Shown here piece by piece: positions 1 through 6,781 of a stretch of 11,419 nucleotides of DNA (positions are counted from its first letter, which is position 1; each line of letters opens with the position of its first letter). Made by a program: the position numbers and the translations under genes. This stretch comes from an uncultured Bacillota bacterium (lineage in GTDB: Bacteria > Bacillota > Clostridia > Christensenellales > UBA1242): contig CAMUGK010000026.1 of assembly GCA_947088415.1 (NCBI GenBank), positions 1-11,419 of the forward strand, read 5' to 3'. Under the pieces are notes generated by a model. The model was not told where the DNA came from. It searched no databases and saw only the letters and a program-made list of their open reading frames with translations.

Positions 1-29
1 AATGAATGCAAGGAATATAATTTTTGCAA
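1..29 (-). CDS. Possible 5' end of the next division-cluster gene (partial)
   Basis: A GGAGGG ribosome binding site (35-40, minus strand) overlaps the stop of the FtsL-like gene and is followed, after 5 bases, by TTG at 29-27. The open frame runs off the window edge (MQKLYSLHS in one-letter code if TTG initiates). In dcw clusters the gene after ftsL usually encodes a division transpeptidase (FtsI/PBP). Nine codons cannot confirm this, so the identity is unknown. The well-placed ribosome binding site is the only real support. Confidence 0.25.
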
Positions 30-31
30 GT

Positions 32-712
32 TTACCCTCCAAAAATCCCCGCTATAAAATCACATAACCTGTCAAACCAGTTAGACTTTTTTTCAATGCT
101 TGAAGCCTTGTTGAAATCTTCTGGATAGGTTGGAAACAAATCATTCATTCCACTCGCCGAATCAAGCGTGCCAAGTTTGAGAAGATATTGGTCAAGTTTT
201 AAATTATATTCAGTAACCACTTGACTTAGTTCGACCGCGTTATAAATTGTCCATGAACCAAAAACGCCAATTAACAGCACCATAATGCCTATCTTAATTT
301 TTTTCATAAGCGGACTGATTCTTCTTTCTGCTTTAGGTTGATTTTTTTCAACCTTAAAAACCTTTTCTTCTTGAGCCTCTGACAAAGTTTCCATTAAATC
401 ATAGTTGGGAGTTTCAATAACAGAAGTAAGTTCTTGCGCTTTAATGTCTTGGGATATTTCTTCTTTAGGTTGAATTTTATATTCGCCACCAAAAAAGTTT
501 ATTTGATTTTTTTCAACAAGTTTACTGCTTGATTTAGTCTTTTTTTGTTCTTCTTGTCTAACTTTTTGATTTTCCTGTTTTAGCCTTGTCAAGTTGATTT
601 TCAAATTTTCTTGTTTTGGCTGAACTGGGTTTCTTAGAACAGAGTTTTCTGTTGACTGAGAAGACCCTCGACTCTTTTCAAGAAGTGCTGTGCGCAAAGA
701 TTTATCTTCCAT
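32..712 (-). CDS. FtsL-like single-pass membrane protein
   Basis: This 226-residue protein has a charged, Lys/Glu/Gln-rich N-terminal region (about 1-138) predicted to be cytoplasmic and disordered. One membrane segment follows (about 141-160), then a short helical stretch with periodic hydrophobic residues (about 161-182) and a short tail ending in a hydrophobic/aromatic patch. Its position directly after rsmH and its type II topology fit FtsL, the bitopic division protein that pairs with DivIC/FtsB at the septum. FtsL has little sequence conservation, so the call rests on context and topology. The external coiled coil is short and the N-terminal extension unusually long for the family. The start is an ATG; the likely ribosome binding site AAAGGGGGA (727-735) lies 14 bases upstream, which is rather far. 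The 97-base gap to rsmH shows no convincing promoter or terminator. An unrelated small membrane protein is possible. Confidence 0.55.
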   Translation of the reverse strand: MEDKSLRTALLEKSRGSSQSTENSVLRNPVQPKQENLKINLTRLKQENQKVRQEEQKKTKSSSKLVEKNQINFFGGEYKIQPKEEISQDIKAQELTSVIETPNYDLMETLSEAQEEKVFKVEKNQPKAERRISPLMKKIKIGIMVLLIGVFGSWTIYNAVELSQVVTEYNLKLDQYLLKLGTLDSASGMNDLFPTYPEDFNKASSIEKKSNWFDRLCDFIAGIFGG

Positions 713-809
713 AATATATATACTCGTCCCCCTTTTAACTTATGATTTTGTAAAATGAATTTTCTTTTTGATAATTTTACCATAAAAAATGAAAAATAAT
801 AAACGTTTT

Positions 810-1748
810 TTATATTTTTTCAATAATTCTAAGTTTTGCACTGCTACTGCGTGAGTTCAAAGCAAGTTCTTGCTTTGATGCAACAATAGGTTTTCTTGTT
901 ATCGCTTTGGCAATTGCTTTGTGTCCACAAATGCATATTGGTGTTTTAGGTGGACATATACAATTTGTGCATGCTTCTTTGAATACATTTTTTACAATTC
1001 TATCTTCAAGGCTATGGAATGAAATTACTGCCATTCGTCCGCCTGTTTTTAAAGTTTTAATAAGATTAGTTAAGCATTCTTCAAGTCCGTTAAGTTCGCC
1101 ATTAACTTCAATCCTAATTGCTTGAAAAGTTTGCTTGCTTACTCCACCGCGAGAATATAAAAGTTTTTTAGGGAATGCCGACTCTATTATGTTTTTAAGT
1201 TGGAAAGTTGTTTCAATAGGTTGTTTATTTCTCTCTTCGATTATTTTTTCTACAATTCGTTTGGCATTTGGCTCTTCGCCATATTTATATAAGATTTCTA
1301 AAAGTTCTTCTTTTGAAAAGTTGTTGACTACATAATAGGCATCTATTTCTTGACTCTTATCCATACGCATATCTAATCTGCCATCATGAAGAAATGAAAA
1401 CCCACGTTCTCCATTATCTATTTGATAAGAACTTACGCCAAGGTCAATCAAAATCCCGTCAACTTTGTCAAAATATCCTTCTTGGCTTAAAATTTCTGGC
1501 GAGTTTTTATAGTCACTATGAAAGGTTTTTACATCAACATTTTTAAATTCTTGAAGTCTTTGTGTTGCCACATTAATTGCGTCTATATCTTTATCAAAAC
1601 CGATTAGTGCGCCACCATTTAATTTCTTGCAAATTTCGCTTGAATGCCCTGCTCCACCAAGAGTGCAATCTACATAAACACCACGGGGCTTAATTTCAAG
1701 CCCCGCAATTGTTTCATTCAATAAAACTGGTGTGTGTTTAAACTCCAT
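810..1748 (-). CDS. rsmH: 16S rRNA (cytosine(1402)-N(4))-methyltransferase RsmH
   Basis: RsmH (formerly MraW) uses S-adenosylmethionine to methylate N4 of C1402 in the 16S rRNA decoding centre. At 312 residues it is full length for the family. The N-terminal HTPVLLNE signature is followed by the SAM-binding motif VDCTLGGAGHS (about 26-36), the acidic residue after strand 2 (GFDKDIDA), the family motif DGILIDLGVSS (96-106) with GFSF and DGRLDMRMD, then FQAIRIEVNGEL, VISFHSLEDRIVK and a C-terminal SSAKLR. A Cys cluster preceded by CPPKTP near the C-terminus is also usual. The ribosome binding site AAGGAT (1754-1759) sits in the 16-base gap after the CvpA-like gene, so the two are probably co-transcribed. 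rsmH is normally the second gene of the dcw cluster after mraZ; here the CvpA-like gene takes the mraZ position. Identification is secure. Confidence 0.97.
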   Translation of the reverse strand: MEFKHTPVLLNETIAGLEIKPRGVYVDCTLGGAGHSSEICKKLNGGALIGFDKDIDAINVATQRLQEFKNVDVKTFHSDYKNSPEILSQEGYFDKVDGILIDLGVSSYQIDNGERGFSFLHDGRLDMRMDKSQEIDAYYVVNNFSKEELLEILYKYGEEPNAKRIVEKIIEERNKQPIETTFQLKNIIESAFPKKLLYSRGGVSKQTFQAIRIEVNGELNGLEECLTNLIKTLKTGGRMAVISFHSLEDRIVKNVFKEACTNCICPPKTPICICGHKAIAKAITRKPIVASKQELALNSRSSSAKLRIIEKI

Positions 1749-1764
1749 TATTCATCCTTAAGGT

Positions 1765-4356
1765 TTATTTTAAATAAGCTTTTAAAAGGTTTGCATAGTT
1801 GTCTACATTTGGTTTGCCGTTTTCATCTTTAGGCACGACAACTCCTTTGCCTTCAACATAACTAATCATCGAGTTGAACGTGTCTTTAAATGCACTATCA
1901 TCTTTTGTTGCACTTTCTTGCATTTTGTCTAAAAGATTGCCAACATTGTCAAGGTTAAGATTTTCAAGTTTTGCACCTTCGCCCTTTTGTTTATATTCTT
2001 TATAAACATCGACAAATCCACCCATAATTTCTGCCATTTCTTGAGCTTGCTCAGGTGTTATATCTTTTGGAATTGTGATTGAAAGTCCTGTCTTGCCTAA
2101 AAGCGATTGAATTGCTTGTGCTGTCATATTTAAAATTTCTTGAGCCTTGCCAGCAGTCGATTTTGCAAGAAGAAGAGGCTGAACAAGTTGCTTCATTCTT
2201 TCTGCACCAATATTTTGTATGAGATTTGAAAGACTTTCATTTGTCCCGCCAAGAAGTGCTTGAATACCATTTCCTGCACTGCCAAGGTCTGTGGTTTTAA
2301 GGGTAATTAAAACTTGAGAAAGTGAAGCCAAATCATTTTTCCAGTCTTGGAAAGAATGAAGTTCACTAAAATCAAGAGCCTTAACAGAGCCTAAAACATC
2401 GCCAACAATTAACATTTTTGTTGGATTAACTTGTGTGAGTGGTGCAATTGCATTGACTAAGAAATCTCTGTTTTCCCCTTGGTTTTCAATCATATAATCT
2501 GCAATAAATTCAAGAAGTGTGACTGCATTAATTTCGCCTTCAATATGTTCATAGATATTGCTTTCTTGCATAAGTTTCATTGATGGCAAAATTACTTCGC
2601 CATAAATTTGTTTGTAGGTGTAAGGTTTTGTTGCATCGGTTTTAACTAAACTGCCGTCCATTTTATAAATGACTTCGTCATTTTCTGGAGGAGCAAAATT
2701 TACAGAAGAACTTGAAAGAAGTTTATCTACAACATTATCTCCAAAGAATGGGTTTTCTTTGATTAAGTCGATAAGTTCGCCAAGATTATTGAAAATAATG
2801 TCAAGGTTGTATGCATTCACAAGTTCTTCTTTACCTTGTTTATCTGTTACTGTCTTTTTAGAAATAAGGCTGAGTGGATTACTTGTTATAGTGTTAAAAT
2901 CTACTTGGTCTAACAAAGTGTATGCGGTCTTTAAAATTCCAGCAAGATTATCTGCCGTTGCCGACCATTTTGCTTCTGTCCAAGTTGAAGTGTCAACTTC
3001 TTGACTTGCAAAACCTTCGCCAAAAGAGTTTAATAACTTATCTGAAACTGGTTGAATGCTTGCTCTTATCATTTTCAACTCAAGAACATTATTCATAATG
3101 CTTTTTAAAGTCTGAAAGTTTTCTTCTTTTGTTAAAATATCTAAAACGAAGATATGGTCTTCAGGTTTAAGGTTTTTGTTAAATTCATTCATTTCATCCA
3201 CAACACCACTTTGGCATAAAGTTTTAAAAGCCTGATAAACAAGTTTAATGTCATGTTTAAAATATCCAGCAGAGTCAAAATTTTCTGTAAATGATAATCT
3301 AACAGCATTTAATATATCTGTATAACCTTTAATACTTTCAACTGGAAGGAGTGAGTTTTCTTGGTCAAAATTTTTGATTGCATCATAAACCACATCAGCA
3401 ACAATAGATTTATACAAACCGCCATCTAAAATTCTATCAATAATCCGGTCAATTTTTTCAAAGTTTAATTTTGTAAGTTTTTTGTTATTATTAGTTGCGT
3501 TGGCAACAGAACTGCCAAAATCATACACCTGCCAATAATCTTGAATTTCACTGCGAATTTTAACTTTTTCGCCATTGATTTCAATTGTTGAATAATAATC
3601 AAACAAGGCGTCGTCCATGCCAAACAAACCACCTAAAAACCCAAATGCTGAATTATTAAATGCATGAACTGAATCTTTTGCAATTTGTGGAACATGTTGC
3701 GAGATGATATTTCCGCCAGAATTTTGTGAATCGTCATCGCTAGAGTCTCCTTCATCTGCCAAAGCACTTGCTCTTTCGCTGATAAAATAATTCCCTTCTT
3801 GCATTATCGTATCGGCAAGGCCAACCAAAGAAGTTAAAGGCATAAGAACAAAAATCATAAGCACTAATGTTTTGACAGCACCAATAACTCCACCCAAAAA
3901 GCGATGTTTTTTAGGTTTGCTTCCATCTGGATTTGCCTTTGTTCGGAGAAAAGCAATTGCAATAATTTTGTAAATAATATACATTACAAAGCTAACTGCC
4001 ATTTGCATAAGAATAAAGACAACCACATTCATAAATGCGGCAGGGAGACCTGCAATTAAAAGTTTGAGATTTGGCACTTTGACAAGTATGTCTTGAATTG
4101 TTGGCTCAGAAGTGATAGCATTGTAAATAACTTGATTAAGTGAAATAACCGAACCATCACTTTGAGTTATTCCAATTCCTAAAATTGCATTAGTAACTAA
4201 AGTTGTTGTGAAAAAGGCAACAATGGCCGCAATAACAGAACAAACAAGATTGGCTGTGCTTTTTTTAATTCCACGCCAAAAACCAATAAAAAAGCCAATT
4301 ACAAGCACGATTACAAATAAAAGGTTAACAATCAATGCTAATATTGCAAAAGACAT
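1765..4356 (-). CDS. CvpA-family membrane protein with very long C-terminal extension
   Basis: The first ~185 of 863 residues resemble the CvpA (colicin V production) family: four hydrophobic segments at about 3-27, 36-60, 104-136 and 152-182, and a Phe-Trp-Arg-Gly motif (26-29) after the first, matching the family's conserved Arg-Gly. CvpA proteins are usually 160-220 residues. The remaining ~680 residues are hydrophilic, apparently helical and without a recognisable domain; an acidic Asp/Ser-rich linker (about 196-213) separates the two parts. With an even number of membrane segments, both termini lie on the same side of the membrane, but the side cannot be told from this sequence. The ATG has a good ribosome binding site (AGGGGG, 4363-4368; 6-base spacer) and its own promoter. 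rsmH follows after 16 bases, suggesting a link to envelope growth or division. In CvpA mutants of other bacteria, envelope stress and secretion defects are known; the function here is unknown. Confidence 0.72.
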   Translation of the reverse strand: MSFAILALIVNLLFVIVLVIGFFIGFWRGIKKSTANLVCSVIAAIVAFFTTTLVTNAILGIGITQSDGSVISLNQVIYNAITSEPTIQDILVKVPNLKLLIAGLPAAFMNVVVFILMQMAVSFVMYIIYKIIAIAFLRTKANPDGSKPKKHRFLGGVIGAVKTLVLMIFVLMPLTSLVGLADTIMQEGNYFISERASALADEGDSSDDDSQNSGGNIISQHVPQIAKDSVHAFNNSAFGFLGGLFGMDDALFDYYSTIEINGEKVKIRSEIQDYWQVYDFGSSVANATNNNKKLTKLNFEKIDRIIDRILDGGLYKSIVADVVYDAIKNFDQENSLLPVESIKGYTDILNAVRLSFTENFDSAGYFKHDIKLVYQAFKTLCQSGVVDEMNEFNKNLKPEDHIFVLDILTKEENFQTLKSIMNNVLELKMIRASIQPVSDKLLNSFGEGFASQEVDTSTWTEAKWSATADNLAGILKTAYTLLDQVDFNTITSNPLSLISKKTVTDKQGKEELVNAYNLDIIFNNLGELIDLIKENPFFGDNVVDKLLSSSSVNFAPPENDEVIYKMDGSLVKTDATKPYTYKQIYGEVILPSMKLMQESNIYEHIEGEINAVTLLEFIADYMIENQGENRDFLVNAIAPLTQVNPTKMLIVGDVLGSVKALDFSELHSFQDWKNDLASLSQVLITLKTTDLGSAGNGIQALLGGTNESLSNLIQNIGAERMKQLVQPLLLAKSTAGKAQEILNMTAQAIQSLLGKTGLSITIPKDITPEQAQEMAEIMGGFVDVYKEYKQKGEGAKLENLNLDNVGNLLDKMQESATKDDSAFKDTFNSMISYVEGKGVVVPKDENGKPNVDNYANLLKAYLK

Positions 4357-4387
4357 AAAATACCCCCTAAAAATTAGTTATAAGTAA

Positions 4388-4416
4388 ATATTAACCTTTT
4401 TCTAAAATTTTTTCAA
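4388..4416 (-). promoter_or_regulatory. Sigma-A-type promoter for the CvpA-like/rsmH/ftsL-like unit
   Basis: On the minus strand, a -35 box TTGAAA (4416-4411) and a -10 box TAATAT (4393-4388) are separated by exactly 17 bases. Transcription would start near 4381, giving a leader of about 25 bases with the AGGGGG ribosome binding site. It lies just downstream of two terminators, so the division unit appears to be transcribed independently of the heat-shock operon. Confidence 0.7.
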
Positions 4417-4425
4417 GTCATTTTA

Positions 4426-4459
4426 TAAAAAAACAGCGTTACGCTGTCTATTTTTTTAT
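4426..4459 (-). terminator. Second rho-independent terminator after dnaJ (possibly bidirectional)
   Basis: ACAGCG and CGCTGT (4433-4438 and 4442-4447) form a 6-bp stem with a 3-base loop. A run of seven T follows directly on the minus strand, and a T tract also follows on the plus strand after three bases. The stem is short but GC-rich against an AT-rich background. It probably serves as a back-up terminator for the dnaJ transcript. Confidence 0.7.
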
Positions 4460-4481
4460 ATTTAAACTTAAAAAAATTGTC

Positions 4482-4511
4482 AAAAAGCAAAAAAACAGGC
4501 TAAGCCTGTTT
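4482..4511 (-). terminator. Rho-independent terminator overlapping the dnaJ stop codon
   Basis: AAACAGGC and GCCTGTTT (4493-4500 and 4504-4511) form a perfect 8-bp stem with a 3-base loop, followed on the minus strand by a T-rich tract interrupted once by GC. The last sense codons and the TAG stop of dnaJ lie inside the hairpin, so the heat-shock transcript ends almost at the stop codon. Confidence 0.85.
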
Positions 4512-5621
4512 AGTTTTTTCTATATAATCTTTATACTTAGGATAATTATCTCCAATCAATGATTGCAATTCTTCAAGTTTCTTCTTTGTCGTGCTATCAA
4601 GCTTCTTTGGTGGCTCTGCTTTGATTGTGACAAACATATCACCATAATAGTCACGATTTAATGCTTTCACACCTCGGTTTTTAAGTCGCATAACAGTTCC
4701 ACTTGCTGTTAGTTCTGGAATGGTCAAAGTGAAATTTCCCTTTAGTGTAGGAATTTCTATCTTCCCACCCAAAAGAGTTGTTGTGAAAGGAAGATACAAA
4801 TCTAGATAAATATCTATTCCCTTTCTAACCAAAACTTTATGTGGTGCAATTGAAATTCGCACATTAAGGTCGCCATTTATGCCATCTCGCATTGGCGCAT
4901 TTCCTTCGCCACGCATTCTTAAAACTTGGGTCTCATCTATTCCTGCTGGCACTTTAAGTTTGACAGTCTTTTGAACTTTTTTAACACCCTTTCCATTGCA
5001 AGTTGAACATTTTTCTTTGATTATCTTTCCACTTCCATTACATTTTTGGCAAACACCCTCTCTTATTGTTGTGCCAAACATGGTGTTTTGTTGATAGCGA
5101 ACTCTTCCACTTCCACGACAATCTGGACAAGTTGAAAACTCTTTTCCATTCTTAGCACCCGTTCCAGCACAATCTGGACATTTGTCTTGACGAGAAATTG
5201 TTACAAGTTTTTCACAGCCAAAAACCGCTTCATTGAATTGAAGATTAATTTCGATATTAACATCTTGACCACGTTCTTGAACTCTTCCGCTCGCTCTTTC
5301 GCCACCACCAAAAGCAGAGAAAATGTCTGAAAAAATGTCTGAGAAGCCACCGCCCCCGCCAAAGAAATCGCCAAAGCCACCGCCTTGACCACTGCCAAAA
5401 GGATTGCCTTCTGCCGAGCCAAATTGGTCATAGTTGGCTCTTTTTTTGCTGTCGCCTAAAACTTCATAGGCTTCATTGATTTCTTTAAACTTTTCAGCCG
5501 CTTCTTCTGTTTTATTTAAGTCTGGATGATATTTTTTTGCAAGACGACGATACGATGACTTAATCTCATCATCACTTGCACCTTTTTCTACTCCTAAAAT
5601 TGAATAATAATCTTTACTCAT
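4500..5621 (-). CDS. dnaJ: Chaperone protein DnaJ (Hsp40)
   Basis: DnaJ binds unfolded clients, delivers them to DnaK and stimulates its ATPase. This is a complete type I protein of 373 residues from the ATG at 5621: J domain (1-68) with the catalytic HPD at 32-34, Gly/Phe-rich linker (about 72-107), four CxxCxGxG zinc-binding motifs (148-212), and the C-terminal client-binding and dimerisation domains. A longer reading frame begins at GTG 5642, but the J domain starts exactly at the ATG (SKDYYSILG), so the shorter start is preferred. There is no recognisable Shine-Dalgarno sequence before either start: the ATG is preceded by CTCCCCAGAAAAAC, the end of a repeat element. dnaJ is last in the CIRCE-controlled operon and is separated from dnaK by about 1.3 kb, whereas the two are normally adjacent. 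Family assignment is secure; the mode of initiation is not. Confidence 0.97.
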   Translation of the reverse strand: MSKDYYSILGVEKGASDDEIKSSYRRLAKKYHPDLNKTEEAAEKFKEINEAYEVLGDSKKRANYDQFGSAEGNPFGSGQGGGFGDFFGGGGGFSDIFSDIFSAFGGGERASGRVQERGQDVNIEINLQFNEAVFGCEKLVTISRQDKCPDCAGTGAKNGKEFSTCPDCRGSGRVRYQQNTMFGTTIREGVCQKCNGSGKIIKEKCSTCNGKGVKKVQKTVKLKVPAGIDETQVLRMRGEGNAPMRDGINGDLNVRISIAPHKVLVRKGIDIYLDLYLPFTTTLLGGKIEIPTLKGNFTLTIPELTASGTVMRLKNRGVKALNRDYYGDMFVTIKAEPPKKLDSTTKKKLEELQSLIGDNYPKYKDYIEKTKQA

Positions 5622-5627
5622 GTTTTT

Positions 5628-5798
5628 CTGGGGAGACACCACTCGGTAAATTAAATTTTCAACCCTTCAGGATTTAAAATTTAATTTGTAACGCGGACAC
5701 GATTTGCTTTGCAAATCTAACTCGCTATCCTCGTGGTTTCCCGTCCCAAGCTCCTTCCTTTAAGGTTGCAAAATCGAAAATAAGATTTTCGATTTTGC
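5628..5798 (-). repeat. Structured MITE-like repeat, copy A (minus orientation)
   Basis: Copy A fills most of the 220-base gap between the hydrolase gene and dnaJ. Read on the minus strand it has a perfect 14-bp hairpin with a 3-base loop (5798-5768), then AACCTTAAAGGAAGGAG, then TTGGGACGGGAAACC, a variable interior, and GGTGTCTCCCCAG (5640-5628). Copy B at 6782-6906 has the same order of blocks on the opposite strand. The interior of A holds two more hairpins: 12-bp arms at 5648-5659/5676-5687 and 7-bp arms at 5701-5707/5711-5717. The ends (ACC/GGT and GGGA/TCCC) can pair around the interior. No protein is encoded. It could be a non-autonomous mobile element or a structured leader for dnaJ. 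Confidence 0.75.
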
Positions 5799-5832
5799 GC
5801 ATTTGTTTCTCGACTTTTAAAATTTAATCTAA

Positions 5833-5858
5833 CTCCAAGTTTCACTTTGGAAATATTG
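5833..5858 (-). repeat. 26-bp direct repeat, downstream copy (end of hydrolase gene)
   Basis: This segment matches 6412-6437 at 25 of 26 positions in the same orientation. Here it forms the last codons and TGA stop of the hydrolase gene, in a different frame from the PPase gene. Read in the PPase frame it gives QYFQSETWS followed by a TAG stop, i.e. an intact alternative C-terminus for the PPase-like protein. Confidence 0.9.
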
Positions 5859-6405
5859 GTTTTGAAAACTTGTCATAAAACACTTTACTTTTTAAAATTG
5901 AGTTTTTCCCAAAAATTCTTTGACATTGTCTTTGAAATTGAATTGGACTTATATTGGGATTTTTTGCCGCACTGCCAACGCAATCCATTATGAAATGTGG
6001 TTGAAATCCATGATCAAAAAATTGATAACCTATTGCTAAAACGCATGCATCATAATCTGTGCCACAAATATAAATTTCATCTTTGTCAGCTGTAAAAATA
6101 TTTTTACCCAATTTAAAAATACTTCCGCTAAACATTCTGTCTTTAAGTCCATAGGTTTCTTTTTCAATTATTTTCACATCTTTTGGCAAGTCTATGGCAA
6201 ATTCACTCAATCCACTACGTTGCATTTTATTCCAATTCAAATGTTTTACATATTGACTAGATGAATGATTGACAAATTTTGTTGAAATGACCTTGTCAAA
6301 TCCCCCCCCCGCATTATCAAGAAGATTCTCTATATTTTCTATTAAAAACTTGTTGTTATTGTTGATAAAACCTTTTTGCATATCGACAATAATTAAAACT
6401 TTCAT
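5842..6405 (-). CDS. Isochorismatase-fold cysteine hydrolase (nicotinamidase-like)
   Basis: The protein is 187 residues long from ATG 6405. The family's catalytic triad is visible: Asp8 in VDMQKGF, Lys82 in EKETYG, and Cys121 in GTDYDACVLA followed by the usual Gly-Tyr helix. The isochorismatase superfamily includes nicotinamidases (nicotinamide to nicotinate in NAD salvage), N-carbamoyl-amide hydrolases and isochorismatases. The metal-ligand Asp-x-His pattern of PncA is not obvious, so the substrate is unknown. A TTG at 6417 extends the frame by four codons, but GGAG at 6412-6415 is ideally placed for the ATG and lies inside the 3' end of the PPase gene; the gap is 2 bases, implying translational coupling. 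Oddities: a G9 tract at codons 32-35, and a 3' end that duplicates the PPase gene's 3' end. Both suggest a recently acquired or variable gene. Confidence 0.85.
   Translation of the reverse strand: MKVLIIVDMQKGFINNNNKFLIENIENLLDNAGGGFDKVISTKFVNHSSSQYVKHLNWNKMQRSGLSEFAIDLPKDVKIIEKETYGLKDRMFSGSIFKLGKNIFTADKDEIYICGTDYDACVLAIGYQFFDHGFQPHFIMDCVGSAAKNPNISPIQFQRQCQRIFGKNSILKSKVFYDKFSKPIFPK
6302..6310 (-). repeat. G9 homopolymer in the hydrolase coding sequence
   Basis: Nine consecutive G on the coding strand encode Ala-Gly-Gly-Gly near residue 33. Adding one G gives GGG ATT TGA, an immediate stop after about 36 residues. Losing one G leads to a TAA after a further ~19 codons. Either way the catalytic Lys and Cys would be lost. 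The tract is striking in an AT-rich genome and is a candidate slipped-strand (phase-variation) site or an assembly-error site. Confidence 0.85.
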
Positions 6406-6407
6406 TA

Positions 6408-6743
6408 TTATCTCCAAATTTCACTTTGGAAATATTGTTCTTGGAAATTGGTTAACTTTCTGATTTCTTCGTCTGTAATATTTTTACCTTTTGCCATTAC
6501 GATAAGCTTATCATCATCGTCATTGGTTCTATGAATAATTGCTTTAACCTGACCTTTAAAAGTTTTAAGTGGTTTTGTTTCACCTAAAACATAAGCATCA
6601 AGGTCTTCACCATCACCAGAAATCACGCCTTTAATATAGCCATAATTAACAGGATAAACAAACCCATATTTTGGATGTTTACTTCCAAGTAGTCTATCCA
6701 TAGTTACTTTAACTTCTTTGCCTAAAAATTCTTTAGTGTTCAC
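6408..6743 (-). CDS. Small inorganic pyrophosphatase-like protein
   Basis: This 111-residue protein keeps the core of soluble class I pyrophosphatases: GSKHPK (20-25), YPVNYGYI (30-37), the metal-binding DGEDLDAYVLG (44-54; Asp44, Glu46 and Asp49 matching Asp65, Asp67 and Asp70 of the E. coli enzyme), and DDDDKL (75-80), matching the third metal Asp and the active-site Lys. It lacks most of the N- and C-terminal parts of the ~175-residue enzymes, but short forms of this type occur in Firmicutes. Likely reaction: PPi to 2 Pi, not proven for the short form. The start is GTG, supported by AAAGGAG at 6750-6756 with a 6-base spacer. It lies after dnaK in the heat-shock transcript and 2 bases before the hydrolase gene. 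The last 26 bp are repeated at the end of that gene. Confidence 0.85.
   Translation of the reverse strand: MNTKEFLGKEVKVTMDRLLGSKHPKYGFVYPVNYGYIKGVISGDGEDLDAYVLGETKPLKTFKGQVKAIIHRTNDDDDKLIVMAKGKNITDEEIRKLTNFQEQYFQSEIWR
6412..6437 (-). repeat. 26-bp direct repeat, upstream copy (end of PPase-like gene)
   Basis: This is the partner of 5833-5858, with one mismatch, 579 bases apart. Here it encodes QYFQSEIW of the PPase-like protein and carries the GGAG ribosome binding site for the hydrolase gene. The two copies bracket the hydrolase coding region like a duplication made by insertion. Confidence 0.9.
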
Positions 6744-6781
6744 ACTTTTCTCCTTTGATATTTAAATTTTATTTTAAAATC

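Noticed and set aside
2669..3004. 111-codon plus-strand frame inside the CvpA-like gene
   Set aside because: Antisense shadow with no ribosome binding site or recognisable protein.
5768..5798. Perfect 14-bp hairpin considered as a terminator after the hydrolase gene
   Set aside because: It is AT-rich, is followed by AACCTTAAAGG rather than a T tract on the minus strand, and recurs as part of the repeat family in copy B.
5643..5841. CRISPR array or tRNA gene in the repeat-rich gap before dnaJ
   Set aside because: The repeats are inverted arms of hairpins, not regularly spaced direct repeats, and no cloverleaf or TTCRA-type arm is visible.
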